The notes under the pieces are model-generated. The model saw only the letters and a list, made by a program, of their open reading frames with translations. It was not told the origin of the DNA and did not search any database. A program made the translations under genes and the position numbers. A stretch of DNA of 64,000 nt, taken from positions 31,902 to 95,901 of the forward strand of contig CABXYF010000003.1 of NCBI GenBank assembly GCA_902516435.1. The letters are read 5' to 3'. Positions 54,753 to 63,573 of this stretch are shown here, one piece after another. The DNA comes from an uncultured Pelagibacteraceae bacterium (lineage in GTDB: Bacteria; Pseudomonadota; Alphaproteobacteria; Pelagibacterales; Pelagibacteraceae). The first letter of the stretch is position 1, and every line of letters starts with the position of its first letter.

Positions 54753-55791
54753 CTGACTTCATTGATTTCATAACTATTGCTCGATCTATCTCTCCTAACA
54801 AGTCGCCTGTATCGCTACAAACAACTGGAAATGATTTATCAGAATCAACAAGCTTATCTATCAATGTCTCAATTTTAGAGTTATCAGGTATGCAATGTGA
54901 TTTGTCTCCATATAACTTTTTAGTGTCATCACAACATTCTTTTCTCATAACCTTTCCAGCACTTAAAACTTTGTATTTTGGGACATCCTCGCAAAAATCT
55001 TTTACATATTGATCTTTTGGATTAGCAACAATCTCTTCGGGTGTTCCAACTTGTGAAACCTCACCATCTTTCATGATTGCAATATGATCACCCATCTTAA
55101 TAGCTTCTAAAAAATCATGTGTAATAAATACCATAGTCTTTTGAAGTTTTTCTTGTAATTTTAAGAGTTCATCTTGCATTTCTCTTCTTATTAAAGGATC
55201 TAAGGCCGAAAATGGTTCATCAAAAATTAATATTTCAGGATCTACAGCTAATGCTCTTGCCAATCCAACTCTTTGTTGCATTCCTCCAGATAATTCTCTT
55301 GGGTAATTATTTTGCCAACCATCTAGTCCGACCATTTTTAAAACTTCCATTGCTTTATCTGTTCGGTCTTTCTTTTTATTGCCTCTAATTTCTAAACCAT
55401 AAGCAATATTTTCAACAACTGTTCTATGAGGGAATAATCCAAAATGCTGGAAAACCATGCTCATTTTATTTCTTCTTAAATCTAACAATTCTCCACCACT
55501 CATTTTAGTAACATCAATATCATCCATTTTAACTGTACCTGAAGTTGGTTCAATTAATCTAGATATACATCTTACCAATGTTGACTTCCCACTTCCTGAC
55601 AGCCCCATCACAACGAAAGTTTCACCTTTTTGAATTGAAAAACTAACATTTTTAACAGCAACAACATGCCCGGTTTTTTCTTGAACTTCTTTAATAGGGA
55701 GATTTGGATCTAAATTTTCTTTTACTCTTTTTTCATCTGGTCCAAACAGTTTCCAGATATTTGAACAAACTATTTTATTATTATCATCCAT
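54745..55791 (-). CDS. proV: Glycine betaine-type ABC transporter ATPase (ProV-like)
   Basis: ATPase of an osmolyte importer. Walker A GLSGSGKST is at residues 63-71, signature LSGGMQQRV near 171, Walker B with IFDEP and a conserved His in ITHDFLEA follow. After residue 270 comes a short, single CBS-like tail with a Cys pair (KECCDD), unlike the tandem CBS domains of E. coli ProV. The N-terminal extension (about residues 1-45) is typical of ProV/OpuAA. It is divergent from its permease gene, with a 79-base region between them that holds a perfect inverted repeat. Confidence 0.92.
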   Translation of the reverse strand: MDDNNKIVCSNIWKLFGPDEKRVKENLDPNLPIKEVQEKTGHVVAVKNVSFSIQKGETFVVMGLSGSGKSTLVRCISRLIEPTSGTVKMDDIDVTKMSGGELLDLRRNKMSMVFQHFGLFPHRTVVENIAYGLEIRGNKKKDRTDKAMEVLKMVGLDGWQNNYPRELSGGMQQRVGLARALAVDPEILIFDEPFSALDPLIRREMQDELLKLQEKLQKTMVFITHDFLEAIKMGDHIAIMKDGEVSQVGTPEEIVANPKDQYVKDFCEDVPKYKVLSAGKVMRKECCDDTKKLYGDKSHCIPDNSKIETLIDKLVDSDKSFPVVCSDTGDLLGEIDRAIVMKSMKSAS

Positions 55792-55824
55792 AATAATTCA
55801 AAAACTAAGGGTAATATAAGACAA

Positions 55825-55847
55825 TATTTTACTTTAAAAGTAAAATA
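55825..55847. promoter_or_regulatory. 11-bp perfect inverted repeat between proV and proW
   Basis: TATTTTACTTT (55825-55835) and its exact complement (55837-55847) flank a single A. It sits midway in the 79-base divergent region and is a good candidate operator for joint control of the ATPase and permease genes. On RNA it would make a loopless, weak hairpin, so DNA binding is more likely than termination. Confidence 0.5.
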
Positions 55848-55870
55848 GTTTATTTAAATTAGTATTATTT

Positions 55871-58000
55871 ATGTCTGCTGAAGGTCACGTTCTGGAAAAA
55901 TCATACTCTTCAAAGAGCTTAATTAAATATATCCTTGTACTAGCTGTATTTGTTGGTGCCCTATGGCTTTCTTTCCAAAACGATGGTCCATCAAAATTCC
56001 CAAAGCAAATAACAGATGAATTTACTTTTACTGCATGGGTAAATGATGGTGAAGACTATTTAAAAAAAAATTATAGATGGATTACAAAAATAATCGCTAG
56101 CTATATTAAAGAGGGATATTATGTTTTAGAGGATTTTCTAATCGACTCTCCTTGGTTATTAATTGCTGCAATTCTCTTTTTACCTTGCTTAATTGCTGGG
56201 GGTTTAAGGTTAGGCTTGTACTCAATGTTTGTAGTTTATTTTTGGGGTGCAGTAGGAATGTGGGACGAATCGATGCAAACCTTAGCGTTGATGGGGTTGT
56301 CAGTCTTTTTATGTGTATTTTTTGGAGTTATTCTCGGAGTTTTGTGTTCTCAAAGTAACCGGTTTGATAATTTCATGAAACCAGTTTTAGATACGATGCA
56401 GGTTATGCCAGCATTTGTCTATCTTTTTCCAGCTTTATTCTTTTTTGGAATTGGTGGAGCGCCTGCGATATTGGCAACTATGATTTATGCAATGCCACCA
56501 GTTATTAGGTTAACTAATTCCGGAATAAGACAGGTATCAAAAGAAACAATTGAATCCGCAACTTCATTTGGTTCAAGTAAACTTCAGCTTCTGTTCAAAA
56601 TAAAAATTCCACTTTCATTACCAAGTATCATGATGGGTATTAATCAGGTAATTATGATGGCTTTAGCATTAGTAGTATTAGCGTGTTTTATTGGTGCTGA
56701 AGGTATAGGTGGTCAGGTATGGTTAGCAATTCGAAATCTTGACGTAGGTTGGGCGATGGAAGGTGGATTGTGTATTCTTTTTATGGCTATTCTATTTGAC
56801 AGGTTTAGCATGTCATTTAGCAAACAAAAGGAAACACTCCCGTCGGATGTTCAAAAATTTTACTTACTTCCTCAATCTTGGGAAAAATATCAAATAGCTA
56901 GAGTCCTTGAAAAACCTTTGGCTCTAATTCATGTAATAATTAAATATATTTGTGAAAAAGTAACTAATTTAATATCTGATGTATTTAAATATTTAATTTC
57001 TATTTTTAATAAAGACTTTGCTGATGAAATAGGAGAGTTGATAAGTAAAAGATATTATTTAATTCCATCATTTATAGCTTTTTTTATTATTATTTTAATT
57101 GACGCTTTTGTCGTAAACATTGGATCATTTCCATCAGAATGGAAACTTTCTATAAGACAACCAATAGCAGAAACTGTTAAATCCCTTACCGTTAATCCTT
57201 CATTCATAGGATTTACAAAAGGTTTAAGAGCATTTGTTTATCTTAACCTTTTGAGACCACTCGATACTTTTTTAACTCATATACCTTGGTGGTATACTAT
57301 GGGTATATTCACGGCAATTGGTTACTTTACTGTGGGATTGAGATTCGCAATCATTACAGTGCTATTGTTATTTTTTATTGCTGCCTGTGGAATTTGGACC
57401 CAATCAATGGTTACTTTATCATCTGTTTTAGTATCTGTTGCTTTATGTTTTGCGCTTGGAGTACCTTTAGGAATTATAGCATCATACAATAAAAGATTTA
57501 GAGATATCCAAAATGTAATATTAGATGCTATGCAAACACTTCCTTATTTTTGTTATCTGATTCCAGTGTTGATGTTTTTTGGAGGCGGTATAGTTTCTGC
57601 AGTTTTAGCAACTGTAATTTATGCAATACCTCCAATTATTAGATTAACTTCTTTGGGCCTTACTCAAGTATCTGGAAGTTTTTCAGAAGTTTCAAGATCA
57701 TTTGGTGGAACTTTGCTTCAAACATTAAACAAAGTTAAATTTCCGTTGGCTGTTCCAAGTTTAGTGATTGGTTTTAATCAAACTGTTATAATGGCGTTTG
57801 CTATGCAAATTGTTACCCCTTTAATTGGTGGTAAGGGTTTAGGGCTTGAGGTATTTAACGGATTAGCGAGATCTGATACAGGAAGAGGACTTGCAGCTGG
57901 AATTGGAATTGTTCTTATGGCTATTATTATTGATAGAATAAGTCTTGCTTGGACAAAAAAACAAAGAATAGCTTTAGGTTTAGAAAAAAAACAAGTATGA
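55871..58000 (+). CDS. proW: Double ProW-type betaine ABC permease (fused tandem permease)
   Basis: Membrane protein of 709 residues that carries two ProW-like permease domains in one chain. EAA-type coupling loops occur near residue 218 (GIRQVSKETIESATSFGSSK) and again near residue 595 (GLTQVSGSFSEVSRSFGGTL), each followed by the typical GINQ/GFNQ helices. A long linker with several helices and a soluble segment (about 315-470) joins them. One polypeptide could therefore supply the two transmembrane halves that normally come from a homodimer. Its 3' end overlaps the molybdoenzyme start as ATGA. Confidence 0.9.
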   Translation: MSAEGHVLEKSYSSKSLIKYILVLAVFVGALWLSFQNDGPSKFPKQITDEFTFTAWVNDGEDYLKKNYRWITKIIASYIKEGYYVLEDFLIDSPWLLIAAILFLPCLIAGGLRLGLYSMFVVYFWGAVGMWDESMQTLALMGLSVFLCVFFGVILGVLCSQSNRFDNFMKPVLDTMQVMPAFVYLFPALFFFGIGGAPAILATMIYAMPPVIRLTNSGIRQVSKETIESATSFGSSKLQLLFKIKIPLSLPSIMMGINQVIMMALALVVLACFIGAEGIGGQVWLAIRNLDVGWAMEGGLCILFMAILFDRFSMSFSKQKETLPSDVQKFYLLPQSWEKYQIARVLEKPLALIHVIIKYICEKVTNLISDVFKYLISIFNKDFADEIGELISKRYYLIPSFIAFFIIILIDAFVVNIGSFPSEWKLSIRQPIAETVKSLTVNPSFIGFTKGLRAFVYLNLLRPLDTFLTHIPWWYTMGIFTAIGYFTVGLRFAIITVLLLFFIAACGIWTQSMVTLSSVLVSVALCFALGVPLGIIASYNKRFRDIQNVILDAMQTLPYFCYLIPVLMFFGGGIVSAVLATVIYAIPPIIRLTSLGLTQVSGSFSEVSRSFGGTLLQTLNKVKFPLAVPSLVIGFNQTVIMAFAMQIVTPLIGGKGLGLEVFNGLARSDTGRGLAAGIGIVLMAIIIDRISLAWTKKQRIALGLEKKQV

Positions 58001-60327
58001 CCAAAGACAAAGGTCTTCCTTTAACTAGTAATCACTGGGGTACATACAGAGCTAAAGTAAAAGATGGAAAAATAGAAGCCCTTTTAGGTTGGGAACATGA
58101 CAAAGACCCCTCTCCCATTGCTCAAGGAATTTTAGACGTACTTGATGGTCCTACACGAATAGATGCACCAATGGTTAGAAAGAGCTGGTTGGAAGGTGGA
58201 CCTGGTTCAAATAATAAATTGCGTGGTAGTGACTCATTTATTGAGGTAAGCTGGGAAAAAGCTGAACAGCTAGTAGCTGACGAACTTAATCGAGTTAAAG
58301 AAAAATTTGGTAACTCTTCCATATATGGCGGGTCATATGGATGGGCTAGTGCTGGAAGATTTCATCATGCTCAAAGTCAACTTCACAGATTTTTAAATTG
58401 TATCGGTGGTTATACTAGATCAAAATTTACCTATAGCTTTGCTGCAGCAGAAGCAATGGTCCCACATATTTTAGGAAGCTATAGAGCTTATCTTGATACA
58501 TGCACTAGTTGGAGTTCAATAAAAGATCATACTAAAGTGTTTTTATGTTTTGGAGGAATTCCAATTAAAAATGGTCAGATTTCTCAAGGTGGAACTGGTC
58601 ACCACTATCAGCAAGAAAATTTAAAAGATGCCTCAAAATCAGGTATTGAATTTATAAACATAAGCCCTTTAAAATCTGATTTTATTGACGAAGTTAAGAG
58701 TGAGTGGATTGCTGCAAGACCAAATACTGATACTGCACTAATGTTAGGAATAGCTCACACTCTTCACGCAGAAGGTTTGAGTAATAAAGAGTTTTTAAAA
58801 AAATACACCGAAGGTTTTGAAAAATTTTTACCTTATCTTTTAGGTGAAATTGATGGAATTAAAAAAGATGCAAACTGGGCTGCTGAAATATGTAATATAC
58901 CACCAGAAAAAATAAAAGAATTAGCTCATAAGTTATCCTCTAACAGGAGTATGATTTCTGTAAGTTGGTCTTTGACGCGACAAGATCATGGTGAACAACC
59001 TTTTTGGATGGCAATAATGTTGGCTTCTATGGTTGGACAAATTGGATTACCGGGTGGTGGATTTGGATTTGGGTACAGTGCTACAAATTTTATAGGTGGT
59101 CAATTTACTATTTTACCAGGAGCAGCCTTTCCACAAACAAAAAATGAAATAGAAAATTTTATTCCTGTGGCTCGAATTAGTGATCTTTTACTTCATCCTG
59201 GAGAAAAATTTGACTTTGATGGAAAAAGTTATGAATATCCAAATACAAAAATTGTTTATTGGGCGGGTGGAAATCCTTTTCACCATCACCAAGATCTTAA
59301 TCGTTTGACTAAAGCATGGGAAAAGCCAGATACAATTATTTCAAATGAATGGTGTTGGAATACATTAGCTAAAAGATCTGATATTGTTTTACCATGTACT
59401 ACACCTCTTGAAAGAAACGATATTATGATGACACCAAGAGATCCCTATGTTGTGTCAATGTCAAAAGTAATTGAACCATATAAACAAGCAAAAAATGATT
59501 ATGAAATTTTTTCTAATATTTCTAAAAGAATGGGTGTTGAAGAAAAATTTACAGAAGGAAGAGACCAAGAGGAATGGCAAAAATGGATATATTCTGAAAC
59601 TTTTAAGCAAGCTGAAGCAGTCAATATAGAAATACCAAGTTATAAGAAATTTAGAGAAAATAAATGGTTTAAAATTAAAGACCCTTCTAAACCTACTCTC
59701 ATGCTTAAAGAATTTATTGAAGATCCTTTAAAAAATCCTCTTAATACTCCTAGCGGTAAAATTGAAATATATTCCAAAACAGTTGCTAGCTTTAATTATG
59801 ATGATTGTCCTGGTCATCCTGTATGGCTTGAACCTTGTGAATGGCTCGGTAAAAAAAATAAAACTTTTCCGCTTCATTTAATTTCAAATCAACCAAAAAA
59901 TAAATTACATAGCCAAATGGACCATGGTAAATACAGTAAGTCTTTTAAAATTAATGATAGAGAGCCTATTGAAATTAATCCCAATGATGCAAAAAAACGT
60001 GGATTGAAAAATGGCGATGTTGTTAAACTTTTTAATGATAGAGGAGCTTGTTTAGCGGGAGTAATAATAGACAAAAAAGTAATGGAAGGTGTTGTGCAAA
60101 TTAGCACCGGAGCTTGGTATGATCCAGAAGATCCTAAAAAACCTAATAGTATATGTAAACACGGTAATCCTAATGTTTTAACAATAGATAAAGGTAGCTC
60201 TAAACTTGGTCAGGGCCCAATTGCACATTCATGTCTTGTTGAGATGAAAAAATTTAATGATAATCTTCCAACAGTGACAGCACACAAACCACCAACTATT
60301 TTAAGAAATAAATCAAATATAAACTAA
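57997..60327 (+). CDS. Cytosolic molybdopterin oxidoreductase of the DMSO/TMAO/biotin-sulfoxide reductase family
   Basis: Bis-MGD molybdenum enzyme of 776 residues. It begins directly with SNHWGTYRAKVKDGKIEAL, with no N-terminal [4Fe-4S] cysteine motif, as in BisC, TorA and DorA. YGGSYGWASAGRFHHAQSQL near residues 108-127 and TYSFAAAEAM near 145-154 follow; Ser147 aligns with the molybdenum-ligating Ser of DMSO reductase. No Tat or Sec signal is present, unlike TorA/DorA, so the enzyme should be cytosolic like BisC. The preferred start is ATG 57997, overlapping the permease stop; a longer open frame would enter the permease gene. Substrate is unknown; an S- or N-oxide, or a hydroxylated analogue, is plausible. 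Confidence 0.85.
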   Translation: MTKDKGLPLTSNHWGTYRAKVKDGKIEALLGWEHDKDPSPIAQGILDVLDGPTRIDAPMVRKSWLEGGPGSNNKLRGSDSFIEVSWEKAEQLVADELNRVKEKFGNSSIYGGSYGWASAGRFHHAQSQLHRFLNCIGGYTRSKFTYSFAAAEAMVPHILGSYRAYLDTCTSWSSIKDHTKVFLCFGGIPIKNGQISQGGTGHHYQQENLKDASKSGIEFINISPLKSDFIDEVKSEWIAARPNTDTALMLGIAHTLHAEGLSNKEFLKKYTEGFEKFLPYLLGEIDGIKKDANWAAEICNIPPEKIKELAHKLSSNRSMISVSWSLTRQDHGEQPFWMAIMLASMVGQIGLPGGGFGFGYSATNFIGGQFTILPGAAFPQTKNEIENFIPVARISDLLLHPGEKFDFDGKSYEYPNTKIVYWAGGNPFHHHQDLNRLTKAWEKPDTIISNEWCWNTLAKRSDIVLPCTTPLERNDIMMTPRDPYVVSMSKVIEPYKQAKNDYEIFSNISKRMGVEEKFTEGRDQEEWQKWIYSETFKQAEAVNIEIPSYKKFRENKWFKIKDPSKPTLMLKEFIEDPLKNPLNTPSGKIEIYSKTVASFNYDDCPGHPVWLEPCEWLGKKNKTFPLHLISNQPKNKLHSQMDHGKYSKSFKINDREPIEINPNDAKKRGLKNGDVVKLFNDRGACLAGVIIDKKVMEGVVQISTGAWYDPEDPKKPNSICKHGNPNVLTIDKGSSKLGQGPIAHSCLVEMKKFNDNLPTVTAHKPPTILRNKSNIN

Positions 60328-60336
60328 AAGAAATTT

Positions 60337-61515
60337 ATGGGAAATTTTCAAGAATTATCTGATTTAAATAAAACAATTAAAATTAGTGCAAGAAGATTTG
60401 AGGAATCTCCATATATTGAAAGAACTAACTCTCCAGATATGATCAGAGGTGTTTATGCTGGAAGATATTTTGCAATTTCTCTAGGAGAAGATCCAATAAA
60501 AAAATATTGGTTGTTAAGACAAAAGGCAGCAATTTTTGATGTTCCTGAAAAACCAATCGAAATATCTGGACCTGATGCGGCTAAATTTTTAGAAAAAATT
60601 ATGACAAGAAAAGTTTCCACAATAAAAGAAGGTAGAGGCTATTATTCATTAGCATGTACCCCCCAAGGTGGAATATTTATGGACGGTGTAATTTTCAAAT
60701 TTAATGAAAATAAATTTTGGTATGTACAAGCTGATGGACCTTTTGAAGATTGGTTATTAGCACACAGTGATGGATACGATGTAAAAATTTCGGATCCAAA
60801 ATCTAGGGTTTTGCAAATACAAGGTCCAGCTTCTATAGATATTATGAAAGCAGCATCAAACGGAAAGATAGATGAAAATATGCCTTATTATAGATCTGGA
60901 TTTTTTGATCTTGGAGGACAAAACCTTTATGTTTCAAGATCAGGTTTCACAAACGAGCTTGGATTTGAAATTTATTCTGATGGATTTAAAACTGATCATC
61001 TTGCTTTATGGGATCACCTTATGAATTGTGGAAAACCTTTTGGAATGGAACTTTCTGCTACAAGGGCAATGACTATAAGAAGAATTGAGGCTGGAATATT
61101 TGGCAATTTAACTGATATTGATACCACAATTAATCCTTTCGAAGCTGGTTTAGGATTTTGTGTAAACATGGATAAAAAAGATTTTATAGGTCGTGATGCT
61201 TTATTAAATAAAGATAAGGGCACTTGTTTGTTTGGTTTAACTTGTGAAACTGAAACACCAGCATCTGGTAGTAAAGTAATCGATGGAGATAAAATTGTAG
61301 GTCATATAACAGCTGGTGTTCACTCTTTAACTCTTAACACTGGAATAGGTTACGTAAGATTTTATGAACCGAAAGATTGGCCAGGAAAAAAATTAATCTT
61401 AAAATTGCCTAATGGAGAAAATCATAAATCTAAAATTGTAAATCTCCCCTTTTTTGATCCTGAAAAAAAAATCGTTAAAGGAATAGATAGAAGTATTCCT
61501 GAACAGAAAAAATAG
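60337..61515 (+). CDS. GcvT-fold aminomethyltransferase-family protein
   Basis: 392-residue protein with the folate-binding GcvT/YgfZ fold. LLRQKAAIFDVPEKPIEISGPDAAKFLEKIM near residues 53-83 is the first GcvT unit, with FTNELGFEIY near 205-214 and the barrel domain around FGLTCETETPASGSKVIDGDKIVGHITAG. The family includes glycine cleavage T protein, sarcosine and dimethylglycine demethylases and DMSP demethylase, all moving one-carbon units to tetrahydrofolate. I do not see a specific match to DmdA. Encoded 9 bases after the molybdoenzyme, it probably demethylates or otherwise processes the same imported solute. Confidence 0.82.
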   Translation: MGNFQELSDLNKTIKISARRFEESPYIERTNSPDMIRGVYAGRYFAISLGEDPIKKYWLLRQKAAIFDVPEKPIEISGPDAAKFLEKIMTRKVSTIKEGRGYYSLACTPQGGIFMDGVIFKFNENKFWYVQADGPFEDWLLAHSDGYDVKISDPKSRVLQIQGPASIDIMKAASNGKIDENMPYYRSGFFDLGGQNLYVSRSGFTNELGFEIYSDGFKTDHLALWDHLMNCGKPFGMELSATRAMTIRRIEAGIFGNLTDIDTTINPFEAGLGFCVNMDKKDFIGRDALLNKDKGTCLFGLTCETETPASGSKVIDGDKIVGHITAGVHSLTLNTGIGYVRFYEPKDWPGKKLILKLPNGENHKSKIVNLPFFDPEKKIVKGIDRSIPEQKK

Positions 61516-61615
61516 AGTTGTAAAAAAATTAACCTGTTGTAGGCGATTGACAAAAAACCACACCATTAACCGCATAAAATCTTACTTAAATAATTATTAA
61601 TACAGTTTACATCAG

Positions 61616-61664
61616 TATAATTTTTGAATTAAAATACTTTTTTAATTAATTAATTAAGAGGAGA
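61616..61664 (+). promoter_or_regulatory. Promoter -10 box and ribosome-binding site of the ProX-like gene
   Basis: TATAAT at 61616-61621 is a good -10 element; its -35 is weak. AGAGGAGA at 61657-61664 is a strong ribosome-binding site before the ATG at 61669. The 153-base gap from 61516 also contains a TTGACA at 61547-61552 and the string TGTTGTAGGCG near 61535-61545. Confidence 0.55.
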
Positions 61665-61668
61665 AACA

Positions 61669-62673
61669 ATGAAGTTAACAAAAACTTTATCAGCTTTTGT
61701 ATTATCTTTTGTACTTTTACTTGGAACTTTTTCGCAAGCAAATGCTAAAAGATTAACAGCAGCTGTAGCAGACTGGACAGGTGGAGAAATTACTTGTCAG
61801 GTTGCTGTCAGTATGTTGGAAGAAGAGCTGGGATACAAAGTAAAAAGAGTGGTATTTCCGTCAGGAACAGGATTGTGGGAAGCAATAGCTGCAGGTGAAA
61901 TTGACTTTGCATGTGAAAGTTGGCCGAGTTATGCTGAAGCAGATACTGTCATGATGAAAGGACCTTTAATGTATGATGGTAAGTCTATGTTTAATTATGA
62001 AGGTGATGGAAGTGTAAAACTTTTGGGTACATCTGGTATAATTGGACTTTCAGATTATTTCATTCCTAAATACGCTGCAGACAAATATGGAATTAAATCA
62101 TGGAAAGATTTAAATAAACATAAAGACAAATTTGCAACTATTGAAACTGGAAGCAAAGGAAGATTAATTGCCTGTCCTGTTGCAGGTTGGAACTGTCATG
62201 ACCAAAAAAGACTTGATCTTTTAGGAATTGATTTCCAAGCTGATGAACTAGGAACAGAAGCTGCTGCACTTGCAGAAGCAACTGCTGCATATGAAAGAAA
62301 AGAACCTTTCTTATTATATCTTTGGGAACCACATTGGTTCTTCGGTGCTTACGACATGGTTGGTGTAGGTCTTCCTGATCATAAAACTTGTGATAGTTTT
62401 ACTGAAGCTAACAACTGGAAAGATTGTGGAACTGCTGCATGGCCAGCAACTGGTTGGGCAAAAGACTATACGTTCAACTATGGTAACCCAGAAACTTTCG
62501 CTAAACCAGAAAATGCTAAAGCTGCAGAGTTCTTCACAAAGATGAAGTTTGATAATGCAGACCAAGCAGTAATGCTAGTTGAAGTTAAGCAAAAAAATAG
62601 AGATCTCAAAGAAGTAGTTAAAGAGTGGAAAGATGCTAATCCTGATAAATGGAGAAGCTGGATACCTAATTAA
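61669..62673 (+). CDS. proX: Betaine-type ABC transporter substrate-binding protein (ProX/OpuAC-like)
   Basis: Periplasmic receptor of 334 residues. Residues 1-26 are a Sec signal ending ANA; the mature protein begins KRLTAAVADWTGGEITCQVAVSML and has the OpuAC fold. Trp and Tyr residues in ADWTGGE, WPSYAEA and LLYLWEPHWFF could build an aromatic cage for quaternary ammonium or sulfonium head groups. Two extra cysteine-containing segments (RLIACPVAGWNCHDQ, HKTCDSF and WKDCG) suggest disulfides. It has its own promoter and a strong terminator, so it is likely expressed above the other transporter genes. Ligand could be glycine betaine, TMAO, carnitine, DMSP or a related solute. Confidence 0.88.
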   Translation: MKLTKTLSAFVLSFVLLLGTFSQANAKRLTAAVADWTGGEITCQVAVSMLEEELGYKVKRVVFPSGTGLWEAIAAGEIDFACESWPSYAEADTVMMKGPLMYDGKSMFNYEGDGSVKLLGTSGIIGLSDYFIPKYAADKYGIKSWKDLNKHKDKFATIETGSKGRLIACPVAGWNCHDQKRLDLLGIDFQADELGTEAAALAEATAAYERKEPFLLYLWEPHWFFGAYDMVGVGLPDHKTCDSFTEANNWKDCGTAAWPATGWAKDYTFNYGNPETFAKPENAKAAEFFTKMKFDNADQAVMLVEVKQKNRDLKEVVKEWKDANPDKWRSWIPN

Positions 62674-62696
62674 TTATTTCGTATATATTTAAAATT

Positions 62697-62725
62697 AAGG
62701 CCCTGTTAATCAGGGCCTTTTTTTT
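62697..62725 (+). terminator. Intrinsic terminator of the ProX-like gene
   Basis: A perfect 9-bp stem (AAGGCCCTG at 62697-62705 with CAGGGCCTT at 62711-62719) with a 5-base loop is followed by eight T residues through 62725. It is the most GC-rich hairpin in the window and separates the ProX-like gene from the SDR gene. Confidence 0.92.
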
Positions 62726-62783
62726 ATCCATTTAAAATTCATAATTATGGTGTTTTTTTAAAATTAAAATATTAAGATAATAA

Positions 62784-63572
62784 ATGACCAATCAATCCTT
62801 AAAAAATAAAAAAATACTTATATCAGCTGGTGCTTCTGGTATTGGTTGGGCGACAACAAAAATATGTTTATCCAGAGGGGCAATAGTTTTTATTTGTGAC
62901 ATTAATAAAAGATATTTAACTAAAACTAAAAAACATCCTCTCTTTAATAAAAAACTTTTTATTCACGAGTGTGACGCATCAAATGAAGATCAAGTATTTA
63001 AATTTTTCAAAATTATTAAAAGGAAAACAAAAAAAATTGATGCTTTAATAAATAATGTGGGTGTAGCAGGCCCCACTGGATCTATTGAAAAACTAAAATC
63101 TAAAGACTGGGAAAATACTTTACATGTGGACGTTAATAGTCATTTTTATTTTACAAAACAGGCTATACCTTTAATTAAAAAATCTAAAAATGGTTCTATT
63201 ATAAATATATCTTCAACAGCAGGTATACTTGGTTTTCCACTACGATCTCCTTATGCAGCTAGTAAATGGGCAATCATTGGTATTACAAAAACCTTAGCAA
63301 TGGAACTTGGGAAGTTCAATATTAGAGTTAATGCTGTTTGTCCTGGTACTATAAAAGGCGATAGGATGAAAAGAGTTATAAAAGATAAGGCAAAATTTAC
63401 CAAAGTTTCTCCTAAAGTGATTGAAAAAGATTTTATTTCTATGAGTTCAATGAAGCAATGGATCTTGGAGGAAGATATAGGAAAAATGTGTTCTTTTTTA
63501 ATTTCAGATGATTCAATGAGGGTTTCAGGACAAGTGATCTCTGTAGATGGTCACACAGAAAGAAATGATTAA
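62784..63572 (+). CDS. Short-chain dehydrogenase/reductase (SDR)
   Basis: Classical SDR of 262 residues. The cofactor loop SAGASGIG lies near residues 13-20, and NNVGVAG near 90 and the catalytic Ser of ISSTAG near 141-146 are present. Tyr157 and Lys161 are in YAASK. The C-terminal VSGQVISVDGHTE is typical of 3-ketoacyl reductase or alcohol-type SDRs. Acidic Asp37 after the second strand favours NAD(H). It is convergent with the carnitine dehydrogenase-like gene, one base apart, and preceded by the ProX terminator. The substrate is unknown, but a role in the neighbouring osmolyte pathway is plausible. Confidence 0.88.
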   Translation: MTNQSLKNKKILISAGASGIGWATTKICLSRGAIVFICDINKRYLTKTKKHPLFNKKLFIHECDASNEDQVFKFFKIIKRKTKKIDALINNVGVAGPTGSIEKLKSKDWENTLHVDVNSHFYFTKQAIPLIKKSKNGSIINISSTAGILGFPLRSPYAASKWAIIGITKTLAMELGKFNIRVNAVCPGTIKGDRMKRVIKDKAKFTKVSPKVIEKDFISMSSMKQWILEEDIGKMCSFLISDDSMRVSGQVISVDGHTERND

Positions 63573-63573
63573 A

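Noticed and set aside
57949..57996. Longer molybdoenzyme frame beginning inside the permease gene
   Set aside because: The extra 16 residues are a Lys/Arg-rich frame-shifted reading of the permease end. The ATGA overlap at 57997 gives the natural start.
60337..61515. Identity as DMSP demethylase (DmdA)
   Set aside because: The GcvT fold is clear, but I cannot see DmdA-specific sequence, and the gene order with a molybdoenzyme is not that of dmdA. It is left as a GcvT-family protein of unknown substrate.
61547..61580. TTGACA plus TAAAAT as the ProX promoter
   Set aside because: The spacing is 22 bases, too long for a sigma-70 pair. The TATAAT at 61616-61621 is the better -10.
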